6,476 nucleotides of DNA, taken from NCBI GenBank assembly GCA_945889565.1, contig CAMDBZ010000099.1, forward strand, positions 1-6,476. The letters are read 5' to 3'. The translations under genes and the position numbers were made by a program. How positions within the stretch are numbered: position 1 is the first letter of the stretch; each line of letters opens with the position of its first letter. Origin of the DNA: Thermoflexus hugenholtzii JAD2 (GTDB taxonomy: Bacteria; Chloroflexota; Dehalococcoidia; UBA2979). This document shows, piece after piece, positions 1 to 4,628 of the stretch. The notes under the pieces were generated by a model. That model was not told the DNA's origin and ran no database searches. It saw only the letters and a list, made by a program, of their open reading frames with translations.

Positions 1-787
1 AGCGTGCTGGAGCTGTCGCGGCGGGGAGCGCTACGACTGGGTACAGCGGCTCGAAGTCCGAGGGAGGCGGCTTACTGCCGATCGCGACGGCCGTCATGAT
101 CGCGGTCGTGCCACCGTTCGTCGATTCGGTGTACAGCATCTGTCCGTCCGGGCCGACACAGGTCACGTTCTTCTCGGTTTGTGGGATCGTCAGCTCGAAG
201 CAACTCGCGTTGACGCCGGCGATGCGACGTGACGCGATGAGGGTGTGCGCGTACTTGCCGCCGTTCGCGTTGAGGTCCTGCACCACCGCCATCAGCGGGC
301 TCGGGCTGACGATCGACCCTGCGGCCGTCGCGTCCAGGCAGATGCGCTGCTGGGCGATGCACAGGTAGCGCTTGCCCGGAACCTCGATGAACGTCAGCGA
401 GCCGCCCTGCGGAGACGAGAAATCGAGCCGCGTGAGGCCGGCTGCCTGCCGCATGGTCATCCCGCCTGTCGACACGAGCTGGCCGGTGATGCTCATGGTG
501 TAGTCGATGCGCGTCTCGGCGGCGCGGTACTTCGCGAATAGCGTGGGGAAGTCGCCGGCCACACCCGGGGGCAGCGGGGAGGCGGTCGCCGTTACCGCGG
601 GCGAAGCCCGCTCGGGCGCGGGGGACGCGACCCTCAGTGCAGCGGTAGCCGTCTCGGGTGGCGGCGAAACCGGCGCCTCATCGGAGTCGCCGGCACACGC
701 GGCGAGCGTGACGGCGACGAACGCGATCGCGAGACCACGTGTCGCTCTTCGCCGCAATGCGATCGCGAAACGCCGCGTGTCTGGCAT
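1..787 (-). CDS. Putative exported lipoprotein, C-terminus cut by window edge
   Basis: The 262 visible codons have no stop and run off the left edge. The ATG at 787 is supported by an in-frame TGA three codons upstream and a weak AAGTGAG ribosome-binding site. Residues 1-18 are basic, 19-30 are hydrophobic (LAIAFVAVTLAA), and Cys31 completes a lipobox (TLAAC), so lipidation and anchoring on the outer face of the membrane are expected. Residues about 32-75 form a Pro/Ala/Ser/Thr linker, as is common between a lipid anchor and a folded domain. Residues about 76-240 look like one extracellular domain with alternating polar/hydrophobic strands and four further cysteines (143, 150, 196, 210) that could form two disulfides. 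The family is not recognised; a LolA/LprG-like beta fold is a guess. It lies 92 bp after the NrtR-like gene on the same strand. Export and lipidation are confident, the function is unknown. Confidence 0.8.
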   Translation of the reverse strand, partial: MPDTRRFAIALRRRATRGLAIAFVAVTLAACAGDSDEAPVSPPPETATAALRVASPAPERASPAVTATASPLPPGVAGDFPTLFAKYRAAETRIDYTMSITGQLVSTGGMTMRQAAGLTRLDFSSPQGGSLTFIEVPGKRYLCIAQQRICLDATAAGSIVSPSPLMAVVQDLNANGGKYAHTLIASRRIAGVNASCFELTIPQTEKNVTCVGPDGQMLYTESTNGGTTAIMTAVAIGSKPPPSDFEPLYPVVALPAATAPAR

Positions 788-836
788 CGGTGCTCACTTC
801 GTACGGTGCGCGCGACGCGTGTGCGAAGGCCGCACG

Positions 837-842
837 ATCGTA
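837..842 (-). promoter_or_regulatory. Possible -10 hexamer for the lipoprotein gene
   Basis: On the minus strand this reads TACGAT, four of six matches to TATAAT, about 50 bp before the lipoprotein ATG. The same hexamer forms the -10 of the tRNA-Ser promoter in this window. No convincing -35 is found at 16-18 bp, so the call is weak. Just upstream, 846-850 and 861-865 pair as a 5-bp stem (CCCGA/TCGGG) with a 10-base loop, too weak to call as a terminator of the preceding gene. Confidence 0.25.
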
Positions 843-879
843 GCACCCGACTGCGATAGCTCGGGCTCACTGCCATTAG

Positions 880-1530
880 CTACAGGAACACGGGCTCGCG
901 GGTGGTGAAGGTGTAGAGCAGGGCGGGACGGTGGGCGCCTTCGCGGCGCTGGTCGCCGGTGGGGGCGATGAGGGCGGTGGCGAGCATGCGTTTGCGGAAG
1001 TTGCGGCGGTCGAGGGGGGTGCCGAGGATGGCTTCGTAGGTGGTTTGCAGCTCGCGCAGCGTGAAGGCGTCCGGGAGCAGGCCGTAGGCGATGTTGGTGT
1101 AGTCGAGCTTGGCGCGCACGCGGTCGACGGCGTGGGCGATGAGCTCGTTGTTGCGGAAGGCGAGCTCAGGGAGCGCGTCGACGCGGTGCCAGGCGGGCAC
1201 CCATTCGTCGGTGGTGCGCAGGCGCACGCGCGCGGGCTCGACGAGCGCGAAGTAGGCGACGGCGACGCCGGGTTGCGTGGCGTCGAGGTGCGAGGCGGTG
1301 AAGAGCTGCTCGAGGTAGAGGTCGCGCGCGCCGGTTTCCTCGACAAGCTTGGCGGTGGCGGCCTGGTCGAGGGTGGCTGAGCCGTCCCAGCGGCCGCCGG
1401 GGAGCGCCCAGCGCCCGCGATCGGGGTCGGCGGAGCGGCGGACGAGCAGCACCTGGAGCGCGCCGTCGATGATGGCGAAGATGACGACGATGGTCGCGAC
1501 GATCGGGTGCGCGGGCTCAGATGCGCTCAC
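880..1530 (-). CDS. nrtR: NrtR-like transcriptional regulator (degenerate Nudix domain + winged helix)
   Basis: This protein has 216 residues, starting at a GTG with no clear Shine-Dalgarno. Residues about 10-135 are a Nudix fold. The Nudix box starts at Gly46 and keeps Leu62, Glu64, Glu65 and Gly67, but the expected Glu at 52 is Ala, the Arg at 60 is Ala, and the first Glu of REuxEE at 61 is Lys. These losses argue against pyrophosphohydrolase activity. Residues about 142-216 match the C-terminal winged helix of the NrtR family, with LLPDAFTLRELQ, YEAILG and LDRRNFRKRML (the recognition-helix region). In characterised NrtR proteins the Nudix-like domain senses ADP-ribose and the protein represses NAD biosynthesis or sugar genes. 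No NAD gene lies in this window, so its target is unknown; other members of this architecture control pentose use. The gene sits 91 bp downstream of miaB, separated by a hairpin repeat. Architecture is confident; the effector and regulon are inference. Confidence 0.85.
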   Translation of the reverse strand: MSASEPAHPIVATIVVIFAIIDGALQVLLVRRSADPDRGRWALPGGRWDGSATLDQAATAKLVEETGARDLYLEQLFTASHLDATQPGVAVAYFALVEPARVRLRTTDEWVPAWHRVDALPELAFRNNELIAHAVDRVRAKLDYTNIAYGLLPDAFTLRELQTTYEAILGTPLDRRNFRKRMLATALIAPTGDQRREGAHRPALLYTFTTREPVFL

Positions 1531-1547
1531 GTGCAGGCTGCCGCGTC

Positions 1548-1595
1548 GGAACCCTCACCCCCCGGCCCCCTCTCCCCTTGCGGGGCGAGGGGGAG
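1548..1595. repeat. C-rich hairpin repeat, copy 1 (after miaB)
   Basis: This is one of two near-identical elements in the window (the other is at 4561-4608). Both begin GGAACCCTCACCCCC and continue with GGCCCC, TCTCCCC and GCGAGGGG. Here 1566-1577 folds back on 1582-1593: seven base pairs, one mismatch, then four C:G pairs closing a TTGC loop. It starts 27 bases after the miaB stop and lies just before the NrtR-like gene. It resembles REP-like intergenic repeats of many high-GC bacteria; on the minus strand it could also stop transcription or protect the miaB 3' end, although no T-run follows. Confidence 0.75.
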
Positions 1596-1621
1596 TCGGA
1601 CACGGAGCTGCGTGGTTGCGG

Positions 1622-2917
1622 TCACACGACGGCGAGGGTGAGGTCGCCGGCGCGGCGGCCCTGCAGCGACCACGCGGTCACCTGATCGACGGTGACGTCG
1701 ACGAGCTGGCCGATGAGGCCGGCGCCATCGAAGTGGACGAGCTGGCCGCCGCGCGTACGGCCGCTGGCGCGGCCATCCTGCTCGCGCTCGACGAGCACTG
1801 CGGTGGTGCGGGTGAGCAGGCGGCGGTTGCGACGCTCGGCGGAGGCGGCGTGCACGGCCTCGACGGCGTGCAGGCGTGCGCGCTTCACGTCGTGCGGCAC
1901 GTCATCGGGCTGCTCGCGGTAGGCGTAGGTGCCGGGGCGCGGTGAGTAGGCGGCGACGTGGATGACGTCGAACTCGAGGCGTTCGAGCAGCGCGAGCGTG
2001 TGCGCGAACTCGGCGTCGGTCTCGCCGGGCGAGCCGACGATGACGTCGGTGGCGAGCGCGACGTCGGGCATGCGCATGCGGATGCGGTCGACGCGCTCCT
2101 CGTACTCGGCGACGGTGTAGCCGCGGCGCATGCGCGTCAGCACGGCGTCGTTGCCGGACTGCACGGGGATGTTGAAGTGCTCGCACACCTTTGGCAGATC
2201 GGCGACGGCGTCGATGATGCGGTCGGTCATGTCCTTCGGGTACGACGTGAGGAAGCGCGTGCGCGCGATGCCGCCTGTGCGCTCGATGCCCTCGAAGAGC
2301 GTGGCGAGGTCGGCGTGCTCGTCGAGATCGTGGCCGTAGGCCTCGACGGTCTGGCCGAGCAGCGTGACTTCGCGCACGCCGTGATCGGCGAGATGCTGCA
2401 CTTCGCGCAGCACGTCGGCGACGGGGCGTGAGCGCTCGCGGCCGCGACGTAGCGGGACGATGCAGTACGTGCAGAACTTGTCGCAGCCGTGCACGACGGG
2501 CACGTAGGCGGTGGGACCGGTAGGCGTGGCGAAGGTGTCGGTCCAGAACTCGCCTTCGGAGGCGTCACGGGCGGAGCCGGCGAGCGCGATGATCGGCTCG
2601 AATTGCTGGGGGCGCGCCCAGGCGTCGACCTGGGGGAAGCGGCGCTGGAGGTCGTCGGTGCGTGGGCCGACCATGCAGCCCATGACGGCGAGCTGGAAGC
2701 GCTCGCCGCGCTCGCGGCGGCGGCGGAGCTCGTGCAGGCGGCCGTAGGCGCGGTCCTCGGCGTGCTGGCGCACGGCGCAGGTGTTGACGACGTAGAGGTC
2801 GGCGGCGTGCTCTGTGGGGGCTTGGTGCCAGCCGAGGCGTTCGAGGCCGGCGGCGAGCTTGAGGGAGTCGGCGACGTTCATCTGGCAGCCGAGGGTCCAG
2901 ATGTGGAAGGCGGGCAT
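1622..2917 (-). CDS. miaB: tRNA-2-methylthio-N6-dimethylallyladenosine synthase MiaB
   Basis: MiaB is a radical-SAM methylthiotransferase that turns i6A37 into ms2i6A37 in tRNAs reading UNN codons, using two 4Fe-4S clusters in the cytoplasm. The 431-residue protein has the full layout. The N-terminal MTTase domain carries cluster cysteines Cys11 (LGCQMN), Cys47 (NTCAVR) and Cys81 (MGCM). The radical-SAM domain carries Cys145, Cys149 and Cys152 (CDKFCTYC). PVQSGNDAVLTRMRRGYT is typical of the family. A TRAM RNA-binding domain spans about 367-425. The ATG at 2917 is chosen because the family begins right before the HIWTLGCQMN strand, and an AGGAG lies 5 bases upstream. The frame stays open a further 89 codons, but that stretch reads through tRNA-Ser and is not family sequence. 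Co-transcription with the tRNA 92 bp upstream is possible. All catalytic residues are present. Confidence 0.96.
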   Translation of the reverse strand: MPAFHIWTLGCQMNVADSLKLAAGLERLGWHQAPTEHAADLYVVNTCAVRQHAEDRAYGRLHELRRRRERGERFQLAVMGCMVGPRTDDLQRRFPQVDAWARPQQFEPIIALAGSARDASEGEFWTDTFATPTGPTAYVPVVHGCDKFCTYCIVPLRRGRERSRPVADVLREVQHLADHGVREVTLLGQTVEAYGHDLDEHADLATLFEGIERTGGIARTRFLTSYPKDMTDRIIDAVADLPKVCEHFNIPVQSGNDAVLTRMRRGYTVAEYEERVDRIRMRMPDVALATDVIVGSPGETDAEFAHTLALLERLEFDVIHVAAYSPRPGTYAYREQPDDVPHDVKRARLHAVEAVHAASAERRNRRLLTRTTAVLVEREQDGRASGRTRGGQLVHFDGAGLIGQLVDVTVDQVTAWSLQGRRAGDLTLAVV

Positions 2918-2922
2918 GGGGG

Positions 2923-2927
2923 CTCCT
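2923..2927 (-). promoter_or_regulatory. Shine-Dalgarno of miaB (decides the start)
   Basis: The minus strand reads AGGAG, five bases before the ATG at 2917. This site, together with the overlap of any longer start with the tRNA gene, fixes the miaB start at 2917 rather than at the upstream ATG at 3184. Confidence 0.7.
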
Positions 2928-3009
2928 GGGGCGGCTGACGCGCGCTGTGCCTCGACGCGTTCGCGCTGGGGTGTGCTGCCGAGGGGCTGGCTCGGTGGGT
3001 GCGGGCTCG

Positions 3010-3101
3010 TGGCGGAGGGGGCGGGATTCGAACCCGCGACCCCGGAAACCCGGGGTAAGCGCTTAGCAGGCGCCCGCACTAGGCCACTATGCGACCCCTC
3101 C
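3010..3101 (-). tRNA. tRNA-Ser(GCT), CCA encoded
   Basis: The minus strand folds as a class II tRNA. The acceptor stem is GGAGGGG (3095-3101) with CCCCTCC (3014-3020). A three-pair D stem (GCA/TGC) closes a loop containing GG. The anticodon stem GGCGC/GCGCT includes one G-U pair and holds the loop CTGCTAA, giving anticodon GCT at 3065-3067. The long variable arm is CCCCGG/CCGGGG with a GTTT loop, and the T arm is GCGGG-TTCGAAT-CCCGC. The discriminator is G (3013), followed by an encoded CCA (3010-3012). The long variable arm and G73 are serine identity features. It decodes AGC and AGU. Such tRNAs normally carry t6A, not i6A, at position 37, so it should not be a substrate of the neighbouring MiaB. 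Confidence 0.96.
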
Positions 3102-3115
3102 GGGACCGGATGCAC

Positions 3116-3144
3116 ATCGTAGAATGCGGCCTGCGGCCGGGCAA
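3116..3144 (-). promoter_or_regulatory. Sigma-70-type promoter of tRNA-Ser
   Basis: On the minus strand TTGCCC (3139-3144) is followed, after exactly 17 bases, by TACGAT (3116-3121). Each hexamer matches the consensus at four of six positions. Initiation would be expected near 3109, about 8 bases before the mature tRNA 5' end at 3101. Spacing and position fit well. The same transcript could extend into miaB, as no terminator is evident between the two genes. Confidence 0.5.
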
Positions 3145-3203
3145 GGCGGGCCCTGAGGGGCCGAAACCCTAGAAGAAAAGCCACGAAACGGCTCCGTACC
3201 CCC

Positions 3204-3233
3204 TTTTCAGTAATGCGCGCAGCGCCTTAGCAT
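3204..3233 (+). promoter_or_regulatory. Possible promoter of the HU gene
   Basis: TTTTCA (3204-3209) and TAGCAT (3228-3233) are 18 bases apart, each with four of six consensus matches. An A-rich stretch lies upstream around 3166-3189. This would give a leader of roughly 95 bases that contains the palindromic repeat at 3293-3317. The match is only moderate, and other start sites in 3145-3290 cannot be excluded. Confidence 0.3.
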
Positions 3234-3292
3234 CCGGAATGTACCGCGCAGCGCCGCGCGGGACGTGGGTTGGAGCGAAGCGGCGGCGCATC

Positions 3293-3317
3293 GCTGAGCA
3301 TGCTCAGCATGCTCAGC
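3293..3317 (+). repeat. 16-bp perfect palindrome with tandem 9-bp repeat in the HU leader
   Basis: Positions 3293-3308 form a perfect palindrome (GCTGAGCATGCTCAGC). The unit ATGCTCAGC occurs twice in tandem, at 3300-3308 and 3309-3317, and the block is flanked by GCATC on both sides (3288-3292, 3316-3320). In RNA the GCTGAG at 3293-3298 can pair with either CTCAGC (3303-3308 or 3312-3317), giving two mutually exclusive hairpins. The block ends 6 bases before the GAGGAG ribosome-binding site of HU. It may be a protein operator or an RNA control element; the sequence alone does not decide. Confidence 0.8.
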
Positions 3318-3336
3318 ATCAAAGAGGAGAGCCTGG

Positions 3337-3639
3337 GTGAACAAGTCTGATCTGATCGCGATGGTGGCGAAGAACGCGGGCACGACGAACCGTGACGCGG
3401 AAGCCGTGCTGGAGGCGTTCCGCGATGTGGTGCAGGCGAATGTGAAGGCCGGCACCGACGTGTCGTACCCGGGGCTCGGGAAGTTCGCGCGTGCGGATCG
3501 CAAGGCGCGCATCGCGCGCAATCCGCGCACGGGCGAAGAGGTGAAGGTGAAGGCGACGAAGGTGCCGCGGTTCTCGGCGGCGGCGGAGCTGAAGCGCGTG
3601 GTGTCGGGGGCGTCGCCGGCGCCGCGGCTGATGCGCTAG
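3337..3639 (+). CDS. hup: HU-family DNA-binding protein
   Basis: HU is a small dimeric nucleoid protein that bends and compacts DNA through beta-arms inserted in the minor groove. The 100-residue product begins MNKSDLIAMVAKNAG, the typical HU helix pair. The dimer core includes GLGKF at 46-50, followed by the arm with ARNPRTGEEVKVKATKVPRF (about 60-79). Pro63 in the RNP turn is the intercalating residue of the family. The C-terminal helix ends in a short SGASPAPRLMR extension, not the long Lys/Ala-rich tail of mycobacterial HupB. The GTG start at 3337 is placed by GAGGAG (3324-3329) seven bases upstream. It is the only plus-strand gene here, monocistronic, with its own terminator at 3688 and a palindromic leader. 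Confidence 0.95.
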   Translation: MNKSDLIAMVAKNAGTTNRDAEAVLEAFRDVVQANVKAGTDVSYPGLGKFARADRKARIARNPRTGEEVKVKATKVPRFSAAAELKRVVSGASPAPRLMR

Positions 3640-3643
3640 CGTC

Positions 3644-3682
3644 GCGCGTCGACGTTGCGCGCGCGCGTCGATGCGTTGCGCG
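3644..3682 (+). repeat. Imperfect tandem repeat after HU
   Basis: GCGCGTCGACGTTGCGCG (3644-3661) is followed by the related GCGCGTCGATGCGTTGCGCG (3663-3682), which differs by a two-base insertion within GTCGA(TG)CGTT. It lies between the HU stop and the HU terminator hairpin. The motif is simple CG-rich sequence and may have arisen by slippage; no function is evident. Confidence 0.4.
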
Positions 3683-3687
3683 TGTTG

Positions 3688-3726
3688 CACAACCGCCGCG
3701 CGTGTGCGCGGCGGTTGTGTTGTGTG
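3688..3726 (+). terminator. Terminator of the HU gene
   Basis: Positions 3688-3701 and 3706-3719 form a perfect 14-bp stem closed by a GTGT loop. It starts 48 bases after the HU stop and is followed by a GT-rich tail (TTGTGTGTG) rather than a pure T-run. On the minus strand the stem is preceded by CA-rich sequence, so it is best read as a plus-strand terminator, though it may also block transcription from the convergent gene at 3954. Confidence 0.75.
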
Positions 3727-3953
3727 TGCGTTCGTCGTTCGAGGCGTGCATGCCAGGCGCTGCAAGGAACCTGATTGGGTACCCGGCCAATCGACCAGGC
3801 GACGCGCCAGGCTATGCGGGTTGGCTCACGCCGTTGTCGCTCGACCGGGACGCCCCACGGCAACGTCGAACTCAACCGGCGTGCAATCGGGATGGATGCA
3901 CAAGGCCGCCCTGGACTTGCTCCGAGAGCGGCCTTGCACCGAGTCGCGTACGA
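3720..3953. other. Convergent intergenic region between HU and the small exported protein
   Basis: HU (plus) and the exported-protein gene (minus) converge, leaving 314 bases (3640-3953) without a gene. The left part holds the imperfect repeat and the HU terminator; the right part holds the hairpin 3901-3936. Between about 3727 and 3900 no convincing coding frame, RNA fold or repeat was recognised. Open frames that cross it run through the terminator hairpins or lie antisense to the exported protein and show no family features. Confidence 0.6.
3901..3936 (-). terminator. Hairpin downstream of the small exported protein
   Basis: CAAGGCCGC (3901-3909) pairs perfectly with GCGGCCTTG (3928-3936) around an 18-base loop. 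It begins 17 bases beyond the stop codon of the minus-strand gene at 3954, the right place for a terminator. No T-run follows on the minus strand and the loop is long, so it may instead be a 3'-end stabiliser. Confidence 0.4.
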
Positions 3954-4196
3954 CTACCGCGCGGGGTCGCACGCCACGCCGGGGATGCCGGTCCCTGCCA
4001 CGATCGCTGGCGTCTGCGTCGTGCCTGGGGCGATCGGGTGGTCCTCGAGACCGGAGAACGCGCAGAGCGACGCGGCGACGTAGCCCTGCACTGGCGTGGA
4101 CCCGCCGTTGCCAGTGACTTCACCGGCGAGGGCGGTGGTGGCTGAGCCGACGAACAGCGTTGCTGCGACCGCGATTCCAAGGATCTGCTTCTTCAT
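3954..4196 (-). CDS. Small exported protein of unknown function
   Basis: The 80-residue product starts with a textbook Sec signal peptide: MKKQ, a hydrophobic core (ILGIAVAATLFVGSA), and a likely signal peptidase I site after Ala24 (TALA|GEVTG). The mature part is only about 56 residues, rich in Gly, Thr, Pro and Ala, with two cysteines (45 and 76) that could form one disulfide. GEVTGNGGSTPVQGYVAAS followed by LCAFSGL resembles short uncharacterised secreted proteins of high-GC Gram-positive-type bacteria and Chloroflexota; this is recalled similarity, not a search result. The ribosome-binding site is weak. The gene faces HU tail-to-tail, has a hairpin after its stop, and has a LacI-type operator-like palindrome about 100 bp upstream of its start. 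Export is confident; function is unknown. Confidence 0.8.
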   Translation of the reverse strand: MKKQILGIAVAATLFVGSATTALAGEVTGNGGSTPVQGYVAASLCAFSGLEDHPIAPGTTQTPAIVAGTGIPGVACDPAR

Positions 4197-4293
4197 GCTG
4201 TCGAACTCATCATCGCTGCGCGAAACCCATATCTACTACGAACGCTATCAGGCGTCTGTGCGCGAGGCAAGGCGAGAGCGCGACCGCATGGCG

Positions 4294-4309
4294 AAGCAAA
4301 CGTTTACCT
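4294..4309. promoter_or_regulatory. LacI/PurR-type operator-like palindrome
   Basis: AAGCAAACGTTTACCT contains the 8-bp palindrome AAACGTTT (4298-4305) centred on CG and fits the pattern AnGCAAACGTTTnCnT known for PurR-type sites of the LacI family. It sits in the 151-bp gap between the small basic ORF (ends 4348) and the exported-protein start (4196), where a promoter for the latter should lie. An approximate -35/-10 pair for that gene, TTGCCT-17-TAGCGT on the minus strand, lies between the palindrome and the start but is weak. No LacI-family gene is in the window, and a single site can occur by chance. Confidence 0.35.
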
Positions 4310-4347
4310 ATCGCGCGAGTCGGGTGGGCGGCGCTAGGCGAGGCCGC

Positions 4348-4509
4348 TCAGTGCTTCGCTAGCTCACGGAGCGCGGGGGCGCGACGGCGCACGAGCTCGC
4401 GGAGGGCCGTGTCGGCGGCGGCGGCGCGCTTGGTGCGCGGCGGCGGGGTGCTCTTCCCCGCGTCGTCGCGAGGGGCCGGCGGGAGCGTCGGACGGCGCTT
4501 CGTGGTCAT
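4348..4509 (-). CDS. Small basic hypothetical protein (53 aa)
   Basis: The product, starting MTTKRRPTLPPAPRDD, is rich in Arg, Lys, Ala and Pro. The first half looks disordered. The second half (TALRELVRRRAPALRELAKH) could form a short amphipathic helix and contains ALREL twice. No family is recognised. No Shine-Dalgarno precedes the ATG at 4509; a GACAAT hexamer (4516-4521, minus strand) six bases before it would fit a leaderless mRNA, although the nearest TTG-type -35 is 19 bases away. A longer GTG start at 4536 adds nine residues with no better signal. It lies downstream of sucD on the same strand, beyond a hairpin repeat. In such GC-rich DNA a chance ORF of this size is quite possible. 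Confidence 0.4.
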   Translation of the reverse strand: MTTKRRPTLPPAPRDDAGKSTPPPRTKRAAAADTALRELVRRRAPALRELAKH

Positions 4510-4560
4510 GCGTACATTGTCGCACGCATGGGACACAGGGCTGCAATCGGGGGGCGGCCC

Positions 4561-4608
4561 GGAACCCTCACCCCCGGCCCCTCTCCCCGCGTGGCGGAGC
4601 GAGGGGAG
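4561..4608. repeat. C-rich hairpin repeat, copy 2 (after sucD)
   Basis: This is the second copy of the element at 1548-1595, in the same orientation. It shares GGAACCCTCACCCCC, GGCCCC, TCTCCCC and GCGAGGGG. CCCCTC (4578-4583) pairs with GAGGGG (4601-4606), and an inner CCGC (4587-4590) pairs with GCGG (4594-4597) around a GTG loop. It begins 21 bases after the sucD stop. The loop halves of the two copies differ while the stems are kept, which suggests selection on, or spread by, the hairpin. A REP-like role or transcript-end function is inferred. Confidence 0.75.
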
Positions 4609-4628
4609 GCGGAGGCTCGCGGCCAGGC

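Noticed and set aside
931..1380. Plus-strand open frame opposite the NrtR-like gene, and the overlapping minus frame 876-1346
   Set aside because: Low-complexity Val/Glu/Gly or Ser/Pro/Thr products are expected as shadows; the 880-1530 frame has clear family motifs.
3293..3317. CRISPR-like or mobile-element repeat
   Set aside because: There are only two 9-bp units in direct tandem without spacers, target duplications or a nearby cas or transposase gene.
3636..3875. Minus-strand open frame of 79 codons after HU
   Set aside because: It reads through the 14-bp terminator stem, is Arg/His/Thr-rich shadow-like sequence, and shows no start signal.
3720..3900. Riboswitch or structured RNA in the convergent gap
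   Set aside because: No known riboswitch core was recognised on either strand, and the position downstream of two convergent genes is wrong for a cis-acting leader.
3702..4145. Plus-strand open frames crossing 3671-4145
   Set aside because: They start inside or before the HU terminator hairpin and continue antisense to the exported-protein gene, with no domain or ribosome-binding site.
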